NCBI RefSeq assembly: GCF_019059575.1
Contig: NW_024881671.1
Location: 496,001 to 560,000 of the forward strand
DNA from: Amphibalanus amphitrite
Taxonomy: Eukaryota > Arthropoda > Thecostraca > Balanomorpha > Balanidae
Direction of reading: 5' to 3'
DNA: 64,000 nucleotides
The position numbers and the translations under genes were made by a program. Below are positions 50,101-58,600 of this stretch, in pieces (position 1 is the first letter of the stretch; every line of letters starts with the position of its first letter). Below the pieces are notes generated by a model that worked only from the letters and a program-made list of their open reading frames with translations, ran no database searches and was not told the DNA's origin.

Positions 50101-53100
50101 GGACAGGCCATACAGGTACGAGCCTTACACTAAATGCTGACAGGCCACACAGGTATGAGTCACACTGACACACCGAATACCAACAGGCCATACAGGTACG
50201 AGACACGCACCAAATACCGACAGGCCAGGCCATACAGGTACGAATCACGTCACATGTCAAATACCGACAGGTCGTACTGTTATGGACACACGGGGCCGAT
50301 GCCATTAATACAGACCGTCCAGGCGCCGGACAGTTGTAGTTTCTGATATCGCCAATCCGCCACTGTGGGTGAGTCGGATTGTCGGTGACCGATGCCGGTG
50401 GTCCGTTACAGACGGTGCGGGAGAGCCTGGTGAAGCGGAGGGAGACCCAGCTGAGCCGCACCATCGTGCTGCTGGTGACCGCCTGGTGCCTCTCCTGGAC
50501 GCCCTACACCGGTCAGTGTCCGGCGCCCGACCGCGACCAGCGGTCTGCTCGGGTTGTCACGCGATCCGTGCTGTCATTTCAGTGGTAGTGACTGTCAGCC
50601 TATAACGTGACCTGCACGGTGTAGTCAGTGGCGGTGATTGCCACGTGACCCGTGCTGTGATTTCAGTGGCGGTGATCCTCGGGATGACCGGCAGTCCCCG
50701 GCTGACTCCATTTGTGTCTCTGGCGTCCGCCGTTTTCGCCAAGGCGTCGGCCGTCTACAACCCCATCATCTACGTGTTCGCGCACAACAAGTTCCGCAAG
50801 GTGAGAGCCAGCCGGGGGTGTCACCCAGCCGCGGCGTCACCCAGTAGGGCCATCAGCCGTCGTTCCAGGCCCTTTGCACGTGACTTGAGAGTACGAGATC
50901 AGTTTGTTGTCCATGTTTTTGCGGATTATCAGCGTTGACTCCTCTATTAAAAAAGGGATAAGAAATTTAAGGAACTCTGTCGCGAATATGGTTGAGTTTT
51001 CATGCTATCAATTGATGAAATGTGTGCGGGGGGGGGAGAATATGACGATGCATCCAAAAACGAGCTCGCTGACTAGATAATACGGGGACTGGGTATCGAA
51101 CTCAAACCATCGGAACAAACCCGTCGCCGCTCAGCATACAAAAAAAGCGCAGATCTAAACATAATCAGCGCCATGCCTGGACAATTCTAGCGTGGGATTT
51201 ATTATCGATGGCCATTGCTTTGGTGATTGCTTTTGTGTTGTTAAGTTACGTTAATTGTGGTTTTACCGTGCGTTCAGTGTTCGAGACTCTCCCTTGGCTG
51301 GATTGTGTAAACATAAGGTCAACAATGCAAAAGTAAACTATCGAACCTTGCAAGAAATGCATGAAATCACGATTCCGTGTGCTTGAGATAGTTTGAGATC
51401 GTTGCCGGCGCCGAAATAGCAGTTTCATTTTTCCCGATTGACTTATAATAGTGAGGTCACGTGACCGACCTGACCTAATGTGACCTTTAGGAAAATTCCG
51501 AGATATACAAGTTATACAAGTTGGGAGACCTCTGGAGGATACTAGGTCATGTAAGTTTCATCTCCCTCGGAAAGTTCCTCTGACACTGGGGGCGTTGTGA
51601 AGTTGTGACATTTGAGGGCCGTGCAGTGGCTCACGTATGACGTCATAGGTCAGTGACCTGACCTGAGGCCAGTTTTACCAACAGTTTTATCAGTTTTACC
51701 AATAGCCGCCTGCCGGAATTTTTTTGCCAAAGACCTTTTCACATACGCGATGGGCGCGTAAACGCGATGGGCACGTAAGCGGATAGGGCTTAACCGTTTA
51801 CGTTCCGTATGTGAAGCGGTCATAAGGCAAACAAGAAAAAAAACGGCAGACGGCCACTTTTCTGTTGATAACACTGGCCTCTGATATGAAAATGCGGTTG
51901 GTGTCACAAGATCCTGCTTGAAACAAAGGTCAGGTATGCCTAGTTTCAGCTCCATCGCCGGCGTGTTCAGAGCTATCGTGAAAAAATCCCTATGCGGAGG
52001 GGCGACCCCCCCCCCCCCTCCTGGGCGGCCGCCGAGGGTTGATCCGAAGTACCTAGTGTCTGAAAGAGACACAATCCTATGTTGCTTATATTCACACCCA
52101 TGCATTGATTCAATATGACGTCTGTATGATTACTGCTGCCTACCAAAATAACGGCACAACCCGCGCCCCGTTGGGGTCTGCCGAGCAACGCGCCCCGTTG
52201 GGGGGGGGGCATTTTGCCCCCCCCCCCTCCTTGAAATCTCGAGAACCACGCAACATAGCGACAAGCAGTGAACGGTATTGGATATCCCCAACAGGGGATA
52301 TCCAAACCTTGTTATTTGTTACCAAATTTCATTGACCTCGGTTAATCCGATGACGTCACAGGTCAGGTCAAATGTCGAATTTTCACCATTTGCAGGCAGT
52401 TCAAGAAATGTCGAGTAAAAAGGCATATTATTGAAAATAATCGATTTGGCAAACACATATTTTGCTATTTGAGGCCACTAATATCAGGTCAGGTCACAAG
52501 GTCAGCTCAATGAGGGTCACAATACGCAGGTGTCGTGTGATACAGGTTTTATGGTCCATTTTACATGACAAATGCGATTATGAGGGTCAGAAAACCTTAT
52601 GGGCCAGTTAAGGTTATGTTCTGGTGAAGGTCAAGTCAAGGTCAGGTCAAATTAGGTCAAAGTTCAAAGTCGTTATTCTTGCATTGAATGGGTATCGATT
52701 CGATGCAGCTCGTCACGGGGAGTTCAGTGGTTGTCTTTGTTTTTCGCTGCGTGGTCTAGAATTGCTAGAAATTGAGCTTGAAAATTTGACGTCATCAATT
52801 TTGAAGTCTTTCGCTATAACTTGGCCAAAAAAGGAGATATCGATCTAAAATTTGGTATGTAAATAGAAGAGGGCAGGGACTATCAGATATATTCCGTTTT
52901 TCCGAAATTCGAAAAACTTTTGGCATTTTTGCTGTTATATAAAAACATACTTTTTATTCTGAGGGTCAAAATCACAAAATTTTGAAAACCCGAGATAGCA
53001 GTTTTGTAGCGCCGTCTTTTCTCTGCACCACCAAATAAAGAACTTTGAAATTGCTCGTTGACTGTAGCTTTTGTGAGCGTTTCAAGATTTCATGATTTTA

Positions 53101-54206
53101 GCTCATTTTTGCTCGAACATGATCTCAGTTTGATCTCATTAACTCCGGGCGCAAGGTGACCTAAGACTTGAAATTTGTGCGAAGGAGTCAAATTGATGCC
53201 CGGGAGGGTGCTGAGAATTGGCCGCCGTTTTCTTGTGTTCAGGAAAAAACACAGGGGGAGGGGCATGTTGCCCCCCCCCCCCAACGGGCGAACGTTAATG
53301 GCTCCTAATGCTGTACAGGATTGTTCTGTTTCCGACATAACTTACGTACGGCACAAATTTGACTCGCCAGCTGTCTATAATACTTAAAATTTATTATATA
53401 AAAGTTCTTGGGCACGCCGCCAAACCCAATCATAATCATCATAAAAGTTATTGTTGTTTGACTGTTTGTAATTGACCTGTTATCTAGTATTATAAGCCGA
53501 TGGTCTTGTGCCTTTGATGCCAGTTTTTCTTCCTGTGGCCAGGTACTGAAGAAGAAGTACAAGCAGTGGTCTCGCGGCTGGAGCCCCGCCTGTGCCTCGC
53601 AGTCCGAGTGCAGCCGGTGAGACTAGTAACCATGGGTGAGGCCGTGTGCCGCGAATGGAGCGCACGACAGTCCGTTCAGCGGGCCATCCACTGACACCAC
53701 AGACCAGCGAGATCAATCGCGAGCATTATATGTTTTCATGAATATCGGCCGCCAAAATGGGCTGAGCGCCTGCCCATGACACCAAGTAAACTAATTACGA
53801 GAGTGTGTCAATACAGAGGCCCAATATAGACAGCGTATGCTGCCACAGTGGACCAATATCGCCTGTTTTTCCTCACGTTGAATCAACAGTGTATCAGATG
53901 TCGCCTACTCGGCTTTCTTCGTGCTGTAACCAAAGAGCGTGTAAAAAACGCGTCTGTCCCCACAGCTGACTTATGACTGTGACCACAGCTGATTTTCTGT
54001 CACCACAGCAGAACTGTATCACCGCAGTTGACCTGTGACTGTGTCGCTGCAGGGACTCGGGCTCTGGTCTGGAGCTGCGCGTGATGCGCCGCTCGTCAGT
54101 GACAATTCGGCGCGGCCGCCTGTGCCAGTCCACGTCCTGCGGCCCGTCCAACGCGTCCCACCCGACCACACCGCGGCGCATCGTCAACGCCGAGATCTTC
54201 TTCTGA
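23132..54206 (+). CDS. r-opsin-class opsin, 10 exons, 418 aa
   Basis: A light-sensing seven-helix receptor, expected in a photoreceptive plasma membrane and in this class usually coupled to Gq. Exons: 23132-23184, 25683-25834, 30686-30876, 31210-31306, 46086-46209, 49938-50115, 50412-50511, 50667-50800, 53543-53616, 54053-54206. All introns are GT-AG with phases 2,1,0,1,2,0,1,0,2. The joined frame has no stop before TGA. Visible marks: N76 (helix 1), D104 (helix 2), C131-C207 disulfide pair, Y134 where c-opsins have the helix-3 counterion (bovine 113), E201 at the bovine 181 position, WTPY in helix 6 (W294), retinal Schiff-base lysine K324, NPIIY (330-334). The phrases HWRQFP near the N-terminus and PEGFMTSCTFDY in loop 2 are typical of r-opsins. 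Odd points: ERR at 155-157 instead of D/ERY, and HNK at 338-340 instead of HPK. The start codon was chosen because the leader is short with an N-D-T glycosylation site at residue 3 and a GTCATGG context. It is not a typical arthropod visual opsin by eye; melanopsin-like or arthropsin-like is more likely. Subclass is inference. Confidence 0.92.
25090..25675. repeat. 61-bp minisatellite abutting opsin exon 2
   Basis: Nine to ten tandem copies of a GC-rich 61-bp unit, almost identical to each other. Each unit contains CACTGAGTTCCCCG, CACCGAGTTCCCG and CCAGTGAGTGCCCG. The array stops a few bases before the exon 2 acceptor (25681-25682), and exon 2 itself begins TGAGTTCCCC, i.e. with repeat-like sequence. 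Confidence 0.95.
25683..25834 (+). CDS. opsin exon 2 (N-terminus, start of helix 1)
   Basis: Acceptor GCTGCAG, donor GTGAGT. Encodes residues 18-69, with DHWRQFPAPLPIWH at about 48-61, the hydrophilic entry typical of r-opsins, then TGSVYLVIG entering helix 1. Confidence 0.9.
27475..28398. mobile_element. GGGGAGA keyword MITE, GGGAGGTATGGGCC type
   Basis: TA flanks both sides (27473-27474, 28399-28400). Ends are GGGGAGACCCGGGAGG followed by TATGGGCC, and the inverse. The phrase CGGGAGGTATGGGCC recurs inside (near 27678 and 27701 forward, near 28016-28035 and 28370-28390 inverted). AT-rich, non-coding interior. Lies in opsin intron 2. Confidence 0.85.
28672..28865. repeat. imperfect hairpin, possible MITE
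   Basis: About 60 bases (28680-28740) return inverted at 28790-28860, around AAATGGCCTCCTTA and GAAATACCAAATGATGACAT. Outer poly-A and poly-T runs and a CTATAGG-like flank on the right bound it. Could fold into a long hairpin RNA in the intron 2 transcript. Confidence 0.6.
29334..29450. repeat. degenerate GC-rich tandem repeat
   Basis: Three to four imperfect copies of a 30-40 base unit containing GTGCGGAGACGACCTCTCGC and AGTCCGGCG. Open frames on both strands here are repeat shadows. Confidence 0.6.
30686..30876 (+). CDS. opsin exon 3 (helices 1-2 to helix 3 Cys)
   Basis: Acceptor GTCCAG, donor GTGGGG. Residues 69-132 cover the end of helix 1 with N76, loop RTRANHL, helix 2 with SLTVSDLGM (D104) and the first extracellular loop ending WMCQ, where C131 is the disulfide cysteine. 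Confidence 0.93.
31210..31306 (+). CDS. opsin exon 4 (helix 3)
   Basis: Acceptor CGGCAG, donor GTAAGT. Encodes VYGFCGGVFGTASIMSLAM then IAAERRAVLYRTP. Y134 occupies the bovine 113 position; the G-protein motif reads E155-R156-R157. Confidence 0.92.
31701..32509. mobile_element. GGGGAGA keyword MITE, TTGCGCC type
   Basis: TA at 31699-31700 and 32510-32511. Ends are GGGGAGAGAGGTCATATTGC then GCC, and the inverse. TGCGCC phrases recur inside (near 31732, 32073, 32089 and inverted near 32270, 32290, 32325). Non-coding. In opsin intron 4. Confidence 0.85.
32512..33134. other. intron 4 sequence, nothing recognised
   Basis: A 99-codon open frame at 32661-32960 has no recognisable domain and no splice support. 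It may be a decayed element fragment. Confidence 0.4.
33139..34328 (-). mobile_element. TTAA element, CCCGCGCC family (copy 3, inverted)
   Basis: TTAA at 33135-33138 and 34329-34332. Nearly identical to the copy at 6474-7659 but in reverse, including both terminal palindromes and the IR0 AGGTCATGACCT at 33766-33777. Close similarity implies recent spread. In opsin intron 4. Confidence 0.88.
35156..36190. mobile_element. GGGGAGA keyword MITE, GGGGTCAGTTGAAAC type
   Basis: TA at 35154-35155 and 36191-36192. Ends GGGGAGAGCGGGGCCAGTTG and the inverse. The phrase GGGTCA-n-TTGAAAC recurs near 35535, 35560 and 35985, and inverted near 35950 and 35967. It contains a 95-bp segment (35601-35695) that also occurs in the host element at 34846-34940 with one visible difference. 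Confidence 0.85.
37051..39938. mobile_element. hAT-like element with G-rich interior
   Basis: Ends CAGTGGCGTAGCC and GTCTACGCCACTG, flanked by ACTCGGAA on both sides (37043-37050, 39939-39946). X copy 1 has a single copy of that 8-mer (inverted, near 20857-20864). An 8-bp duplication and CAGTG ends are the hAT signature. Inside are a truncated AGGTCA-rich TTAA-element fragment (about 37780-38350) and a degenerate G-rich array. No transposase: non-autonomous. Confidence 0.88.
38380..39720. repeat. degenerate GGGGCGCC-rich array
   Basis: Dozens of imperfect units built on GAGGGGCGCCA, GATCTYGGATGGGGC and GACTGTGATCTTCAGA, spaced tens of bases apart. Many units hold the palindrome GGCGCC. Open frames across it are shadows. 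Confidence 0.8.
41190..42371. mobile_element. GGGGAGA keyword MITE, GGGGTAAGATGCCCC type
   Basis: TA at 41188-41189 and 42372-42373. Ends GGGGAGAGTGGGGTAAGATG then CCC, and a near inverse. The paired phrases GGGGTAAGATGCCC and GGGAAAGACGCCCC recur near 41210-41232, 41555-41597 and 42125-42190 in both orientations. A degenerate minisatellite fills 41740-42050. Confidence 0.88.
41740..42050. repeat. degenerate GGGCCC minisatellite in MITE
   Basis: Imperfect units of the type GAGGGCCCTYACGACGGC spaced about 25-45 bases apart. Frames through it are composition shadows. Confidence 0.6.
45268..46085. other. 3' end of intron 4, nothing recognised
   Basis: Unique sequence leading to the exon 5 acceptor. 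Of the three AGs close together at 46084-46092, only the first keeps the opsin frame. Confidence 0.5.
46086..46209 (+). CDS. opsin exon 5 (helix 4, loop 2)
   Basis: Acceptor CGGCAG, donor GTAAGT. Residues 165-206: short loop NSSLG, helix 4 with W181 (bovine 161 equivalent), P190, then SRYVPEGFMT, where E201 matches the bovine E181 counterion position. Confidence 0.9.
47364..48493. mobile_element. TTAA-type element P6 inside the modular element
   Basis: CTAA (47360-47363) left and TTAA (48494-48497) right, ends CCCTCGCCGGCCGAGGGG and GGTGAGGG, left palindrome GGTTGCGGGTGCCGCAACC. The interior matches the old element inside X (for example TTCAAGCCGGATC and TGACGTCATAAGT). Near its right end (about 48318-48450) it holds a third, solo TTTGCCGAAATG array. 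Confidence 0.75.
48747..48788. repeat. interstitial (TTAGG)n block
   Basis: About eight TTAGG units with one ATAGG variant. This is the canonical arthropod telomere pentamer, here inside an intron and directly before the right modular array of the Mutator-like element. Confidence 0.85.
49263..49937. other. 3' part of intron 5, nothing recognised
   Basis: Unique sequence ending in a good polypyrimidine tract and TTTTTTCAG acceptor. A 91-codon frame at 49241-49516 has no recognisable features. Confidence 0.5.
49938..50115 (+). CDS. opsin exon 6 (loop 2, helix 5)
   Basis: Acceptor TTTTTTCAG, donor GTACGA. Residues 206-265: SCTFDY with the disulfide C207, helix 5 (YIGLSVVLCYVAPLVVIAVC then YCTIYRLL) and the start of loop 3 ending KYGQAIQ. 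Confidence 0.93.
50094..50275 (+). repeat. tandem copies of the exon 6 donor region
   Basis: The exon end AATACGGACAGGCCATACAG plus donor GTACGAG is repeated imperfectly three more times in the intron, giving donor-like GT at 50153, 50196 and 50238, followed by a partial fourth copy. Only the first donor keeps the opsin frame; reading past it meets a stop after five codons. Confidence 0.85.
50412..50511 (+). CDS. opsin exon 7 (loop 3, helix 6)
   Basis: Acceptor TTACAG, donor GTCAGT. Residues 266-298: basic loop TVRESLVKRRETQLSR, then helix 6 with W294-T-P296-Y297, the chromophore-pocket motif. Confidence 0.93.
50555..50690 (+). repeat. duplicated acceptor region before exon 8
   Basis: GATCCGTGCTGTCATTTCAG then TGGTAGTGACTG (near 50563-50594) is an imperfect copy of ACCCGTGCTGTGATTTCAG then TGGCGGTGATC (50648-50677) at the real acceptor. 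A shorter CAGTGGCGGTGATT copy lies between. The decoy acceptor is 84 bases upstream, in frame, but runs into TAA after seven codons. Confidence 0.75.
50667..50800 (+). CDS. opsin exon 8 (helix 7, retinal lysine)
   Basis: Acceptor ATTTCAG, donor GTGAGA. Residues 299-343: VFAKASAVYNPIIYVFAHNK with the Schiff-base K324 and NPIIY, then FRK entering helix 8. HNK stands at the tripeptide that is usually HPK in r-opsins and NKQ in vertebrate visual opsins. Confidence 0.95.
51300..52034. mobile_element. truncated TTAA-type element P12
   Basis: AGGTCA-rich interior matching other CCCTCGCC elements (AATGCAAAAGTAAACTATCG, TGACGTCATAGGTCAG). The right end carries a poly-C tract and GGGCGGCCGCCGAGGG. No left terminus or TTAA pair recognised. 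In opsin intron 8. Confidence 0.6.
52156..53294. mobile_element. TTAA-type element P11, CCCGTTGGGG ends
   Basis: Left end CCCGCGCCCCGTTGGGG (partly duplicated) with a GGGGCATTTTGCCCC palindrome. The right end has GGGGCATGTTGCCCC and CCAACGGGCGAACG before TTAA (53295-53298). The left TTAA is not intact. AGGTCA-rich interior, no transposase. In opsin intron 8. Confidence 0.6.
53543..53616 (+). CDS. opsin exon 9 (C-tail)
   Basis: Acceptor GTGGCCAG, donor GTGAGA. Residues 344-367: VLKKKYKQWSRGWSPACASQ then SECS, a basic helix-8 region followed by cysteines that could be lipidated. Confidence 0.85.
53955..54052 (+). repeat. tandem acceptor-like repeats before exon 10
   Basis: Four to five imperfect 20-25 base units of the form CTGTGACCACAGCTGA or CTGTATCACCGCAGTTGACC lead up to the real acceptor CTGTGTCGCTGCAG. 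Each unit holds a pyrimidine stretch and a CAG. Confidence 0.75.
54053..54206 (+). CDS. opsin exon 10 (C-terminus and stop)
   Basis: Residues 368-418 from DSGSGLELRVMRRSSVTIRR to RRIVNAEIFF, then TGA. Rich in Ser, Thr and Arg, as expected for a phosphorylated arrestin-binding tail. Downstream 3' UTR is about 0.5 kb. Confidence 0.85.
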
Positions 54207-54693
54207 GCGGGCTGCGTCCGCGAACCGGCAGCGGGGCAGCTCACCCCTGCCGGCAGCGTATCGCCGAGGAGACTGCTGTCGGCTGCGTGCTCTGAAGGAC
54301 GGTTGTGGTTGGATGGCTCATCCGAGTGACGGGTGACTGCTTGGAACGGCAAAGGTGGATGAAATCGGTGTCAAAAAGCATGAAAAGGTTGCCCCCAGTG
54401 TCAGTCGCTCAAATGAACGGTGTCAGAGAGTCCTCAGGATGGCCGGCGCCGGTGTCAGGCGCTCCAAAAATGATGACCGGTTCAGAATCGCTCGGATGTT
54501 TGAGATGCTGATGTGAACGCTAGTGAAGTGTCAATGACAGATTTTAATTGTATAGTGTGTCTTCCTAGAGAAGGGGGATAGACGATTGTGTGCTGACTGC
54601 TAACAATATTGCATAACTCATAGCTCTGTTGCAAACTGTGTTAAATGTATGTAGGCAAGAATTTTCTTGAGATTCTGAATGGTTTCCAATCTC

Positions 54694-54717
54694 AATAAAT
54701 ACTTCTCGTGGAATAAA
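54694..54717 (+). terminator. opsin poly(A) signals
   Basis: Two AATAAA hexamers (54694-54699, 54712-54717), 488 and 506 bases after the opsin stop. No other AATAAA was noticed between stop and this point. Confidence 0.7.
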
Positions 54718-54934
54718 ACAGCTTTTTTTGGTAAAACGGGGAAATTAAGTAGATAAGAGTAGAAGTATATAGTTCTTTAGGTAACAGAAAGTAGATAGAG
54801 ATAAGTACTAAGTAGAAAGATAATAGAAAGGTAGGTAACTTTTGGACAACCATTATTTCCTAAGGGCATTCGAAGGTCTTTCATAACACTTATGCTTCAT
54901 ATACTTTACTTACGCCGATATACTTTCACTTACG

Positions 54935-55367
54935 CCGTCATAGGTCAGTGACCTGACCTGAACCTTTTGTTTGTTTTGTTGGGTTAGGCCCTTTCGGTCT
55001 GACAAGACCATTGCAGAGCCGGAAGGATGATAGGAATTAGGGGAGACATTGGTCTGGGCAGACACCCTAGAGAGTCGCCGGGGCTGAGCCCGTCCGAAAG
55101 GACAGGCCGACCAGCCCCCCAAGCACTCTCTGTACCCGGCCACGGGGTGCGCTCCCTCGGGAGCAGCGGTGCTGCTCCAAGGGAGCTGCCGATGGAAGCA
55201 CGGAACGGTCAACCTGAACCTAAAATGCGGTTGGTGTCACAAGATCCGGCTTGAATCAAGGGTCAGGAATGCCAAGTTTCAGCTTCTCTATCGCCAGCGT
55301 GCTCGGAGCTACCACGAAAAACCCATGTGGGGGGGGGGGCACCCGCCTCCCCCTTGGCCGGCGAAGG
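54935..55367. mobile_element. TTAA-type element fragment P13
   Basis: Starts in AGGTCAGTGACCTGACC sequence and ends GGCCGGCGAAGG before TTAA (55368-55371), with a poly-G/C palindrome inside the end. 55215-55350 matches the right end of P12. A GC-rich stretch (54970-55205) interrupts it and resembles sequence in X near 20635-20780 (GGAAGGATGA-n-AGGAATTAGGGG). Confidence 0.6.
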
Positions 55368-55674
55368 TTAAAACAAACTTTGAAAAACCGACGCCAGCCT
55401 TCGGTCGGGGAATTCAGGTGGTGAGCTTGCACAATAGACCTAACGAAGAACGGTGTCTGCGCGTATCCACCTGACCTAGCTGGGATATGGCTGACCCTCC
55501 CCCCTCCCCCTGGAAAAGCTGACCCAGTCATTACGTCAAAGGCGACGAATGTGCACCACCTTCCGATCATCAGGCTCGTACCTAAATGGGATAGAGCGGC
55601 CCTTCGCAACAGCCCTGCCATCCTTAGGACGCTCATTTTTATCTCTGATTACGCATGCAAATCGCTGCAGTTGA

Positions 55675-58600
55675 CAAGATATCTTGGCTCGCTACGCGTC
55701 GCGTTGGCCATAAAATGATTAAGGAGAAAATTTGGGACCGATTGGTGTTCGTCCCGTGTTGATTGGACGTCTAGAAGCTTAGATATTCGCGAAAAACTTG
55801 TTAAACTTGCCAGAATACCTGCCAGCTTGCTGTATCACCTGCTACTTGTTAATGTACTGAAAACTTGCTAATGTGCTGAAAACCTGCCAAAGTACTTGGT
55901 ATTTACTTGCCTAAATACCGCAAAGAACTTGTTCTAAAATACTTGGTATTTACTTGCCTAAATACCGCGAAAAACTTGTAACTTTTTGACGTTTAAATCA
56001 TACGACGATCAATAATTTGGTCTCAGAATCCTTTTTTGAATTATCAATGATTTACTTGCAAATTGAACTGATTTACCTACCTATTAGAAGTGCATCCTAG
56101 CTATGTGAAATGCGATTCACCTACCTACCTGTTGTTCCCCACTTGCTCTTCGCGTCCTACCTATCTTGCGGTTATACCTGTAAGTAATCAGTCGGTGGAT
56201 GGTTATAATGCAATACCCTGCACGGTGAACAGCTTGCGAGTTTTACAGCGGTGCGATTGCTGGGGCTTATTGCTGACTGAAAAGGGTAAATACAGTAAAT
56301 ACAGATGGCTGTGTTGGATCCCTTTGCTTTTGCCCAACATTCAGCGTTGGAATTGTGGCTTTACCGTCTCTCTTATTAAAGTTAGCTAACTTTTTGTAGA
56401 TTCGTAAGGTTTGAAGCGACGCGCGTGACGATATCCCTCTGGCGGCCGCACGCGGACCTACCGCGCACGGCGGCTCTGGCCGGACGACTGCACAGGTGGC
56501 AGCACCTGCCCCGACTGGGCATTTACGGCGACCCCGGCCGGCCGCCGGCTGCAGTGCCTGGATCTCCGGAACGGCGGTACCTCGCTCATTTTCGCTCGTG
56601 CATTCAGCGGCGGGCTGTCGATTTTTCGAGTGTCGGCTGCCGATCTCCCGCGAGCCGGCCACCTGTCAGCCGCCGCTCGGCTCTGTGTTAAGCATATAGT
56701 GACGGCGAATTTCTCCGGGATGGAGGGACCGCCATCGAGTTTGTCACGTGAATCGGCCGCATTCCTGTGTCTGAGGCCAATGCTTAAGAGATATGTGGTT
56801 CCGCGGCTATCTCGCAGGCCCTAAGAGAAAAAGCTCGCTGCAAAAACTGAGCGTTTCAAAAAACCCGCAAACCGACGCAAATAGAATAGTTATACAAGAT
56901 ATCTTGCGCTCGCTCCGCGTCGCTTTGGCCATAAAAAGATTCGGGAGAAAATTTGGGATCGAATGGTGTTTTTCCGGTGACGATCGGACGTCTAGAAGCT
57001 TCGATATTGGCGAAAAACTTGCTGAATTTGCAAAAGTACTTGGTACTTGCTTGGTACTTGCCAAAGTACTCGGTACTTGCCAAAGTACTCGGTACTTGCC
57101 AAAGTACTTGGTACTTGCTTGGTATTTGCATAAGTACTCGGTATTTGCCAAAGTACTTGGTACTTGCTTGGTATTTGTATAAGTACTTGGTACTTGCTTG
57201 GTACTTGTAAAAGTACTTGGTACTTGCTTGGTACTTGCGAAAGTACTTGGTACTTGCACTCGCCCCCCCCCCCCGTTCCCCCGATTCTACTCCCACCCTT
57301 ACCCCCTCGGGATAATTCCGGGTTCGTCGGGTAGGAAAACTTGCCACTCTACTCCCCCCCCCCCCCCCCCAGAGCCATTTGGTATCGATCGGTGTTTGTC
57401 CCGTGTCAATCGGTCGTCAATAAGCCGAGATATGCACCGCGAATTATTTCAATCGGCGCCGATCAGAATCTTCAGGACGGAGGTACCCACACTCATTTCT
57501 GACCGTATCTCACTTTCCGAGATCTACGTCAAACTACGTATTTAAAACTACATATTCTACAGCCGAATCTTCCAACTGGGGGTACCTCACTCACAATCGC
57601 ACGTGAATCAGCCGCATTCCTGTGTCTGAAGCCAATGCTTAAGAGATATGTGGTTCCGCGGCTATCTCGCAAGCCCTAAGAGAAAAAGCTCGCTGCAAAA
57701 ACTGACCGCTTCAAAAAACCCGCAATCCTACTCAAATGGATAATTAAACAAGAGATCTTGGCTCGCTCCGCGTCGCTTTGGCCATAAAAAGATTCGGAAG
57801 AAAATTTGGGATCGAATGGTGTTTTTCCGGTGACGATCGGACGTCTAGAAGCTTCGATATTGGCGAAAAACTTGCTGAACTTGCAAAAGTACTTGGTACT
57901 TGCTTGGTATTTGCCAAAGTACTCGGTACTTGCCAAAGTACTTGGTACTTGCTTGGTATTTGCATAAGTACTCGGTATTTGCCAAAGTACTTGGTACTTG
58001 CTTGGTATTTCCATAAGTACTTGGTACTTGCTTGGTACTTGTAAAAGTACTTGGTACTTGCTTGGTACTTGCGAAAGTACTTGGTACTTGCACTCGCCCC
58101 CCCCCCCCGTTCCCCCGACTCTACTCCCACACCTACCCCCTCGGGATAATTCCGGGTTCGTCGGGTAGGAAAACTTGCCACTCTACTTCCCCCCCCCCCC
58201 CACAGAGCCATTTGGTATCGATCGGTGTTTATCCCGTGTCAATCGGTCGTCAATAAGCCGAGATATGCACGGCGAATTATTTCAATCGGCGTCGATCAGA
58301 ATCTTCAGAACGGAGGGACCCACACTCATTTCTGGCCGTATCTCACTTTTCCGAGATGTACGTCAAACTACGTATTTAAAACTACATATTCTACAGCCGA
58401 ATCTTCAAACTGGGGGTACCTCAGACCGTGGGAACGACTCGGCTCAGCACTGCCGCACGCGCATTCAGCGGCGGCTTGTCGATTTTTCGAGTGTCGGCTG
58501 CCGATCTCCCGAGAGCCGGCCACCTGTCAGCCGCCGCTCGGCTCTGTGTTAAGCATATGGGGACGGCGAATTTCTCCCGGAGGGAAGCACCTCGCTCACA

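Noticed and set aside
51084-51138. Minus-strand tRNA-like head (TGCTGAGCGG, then GAGTTCGATACCC) suggesting a SINE
   Set aside because: The B-box-like part is fair but the A-box needs gaps, no cloverleaf stems are convincing, and no tail or target duplication was found.
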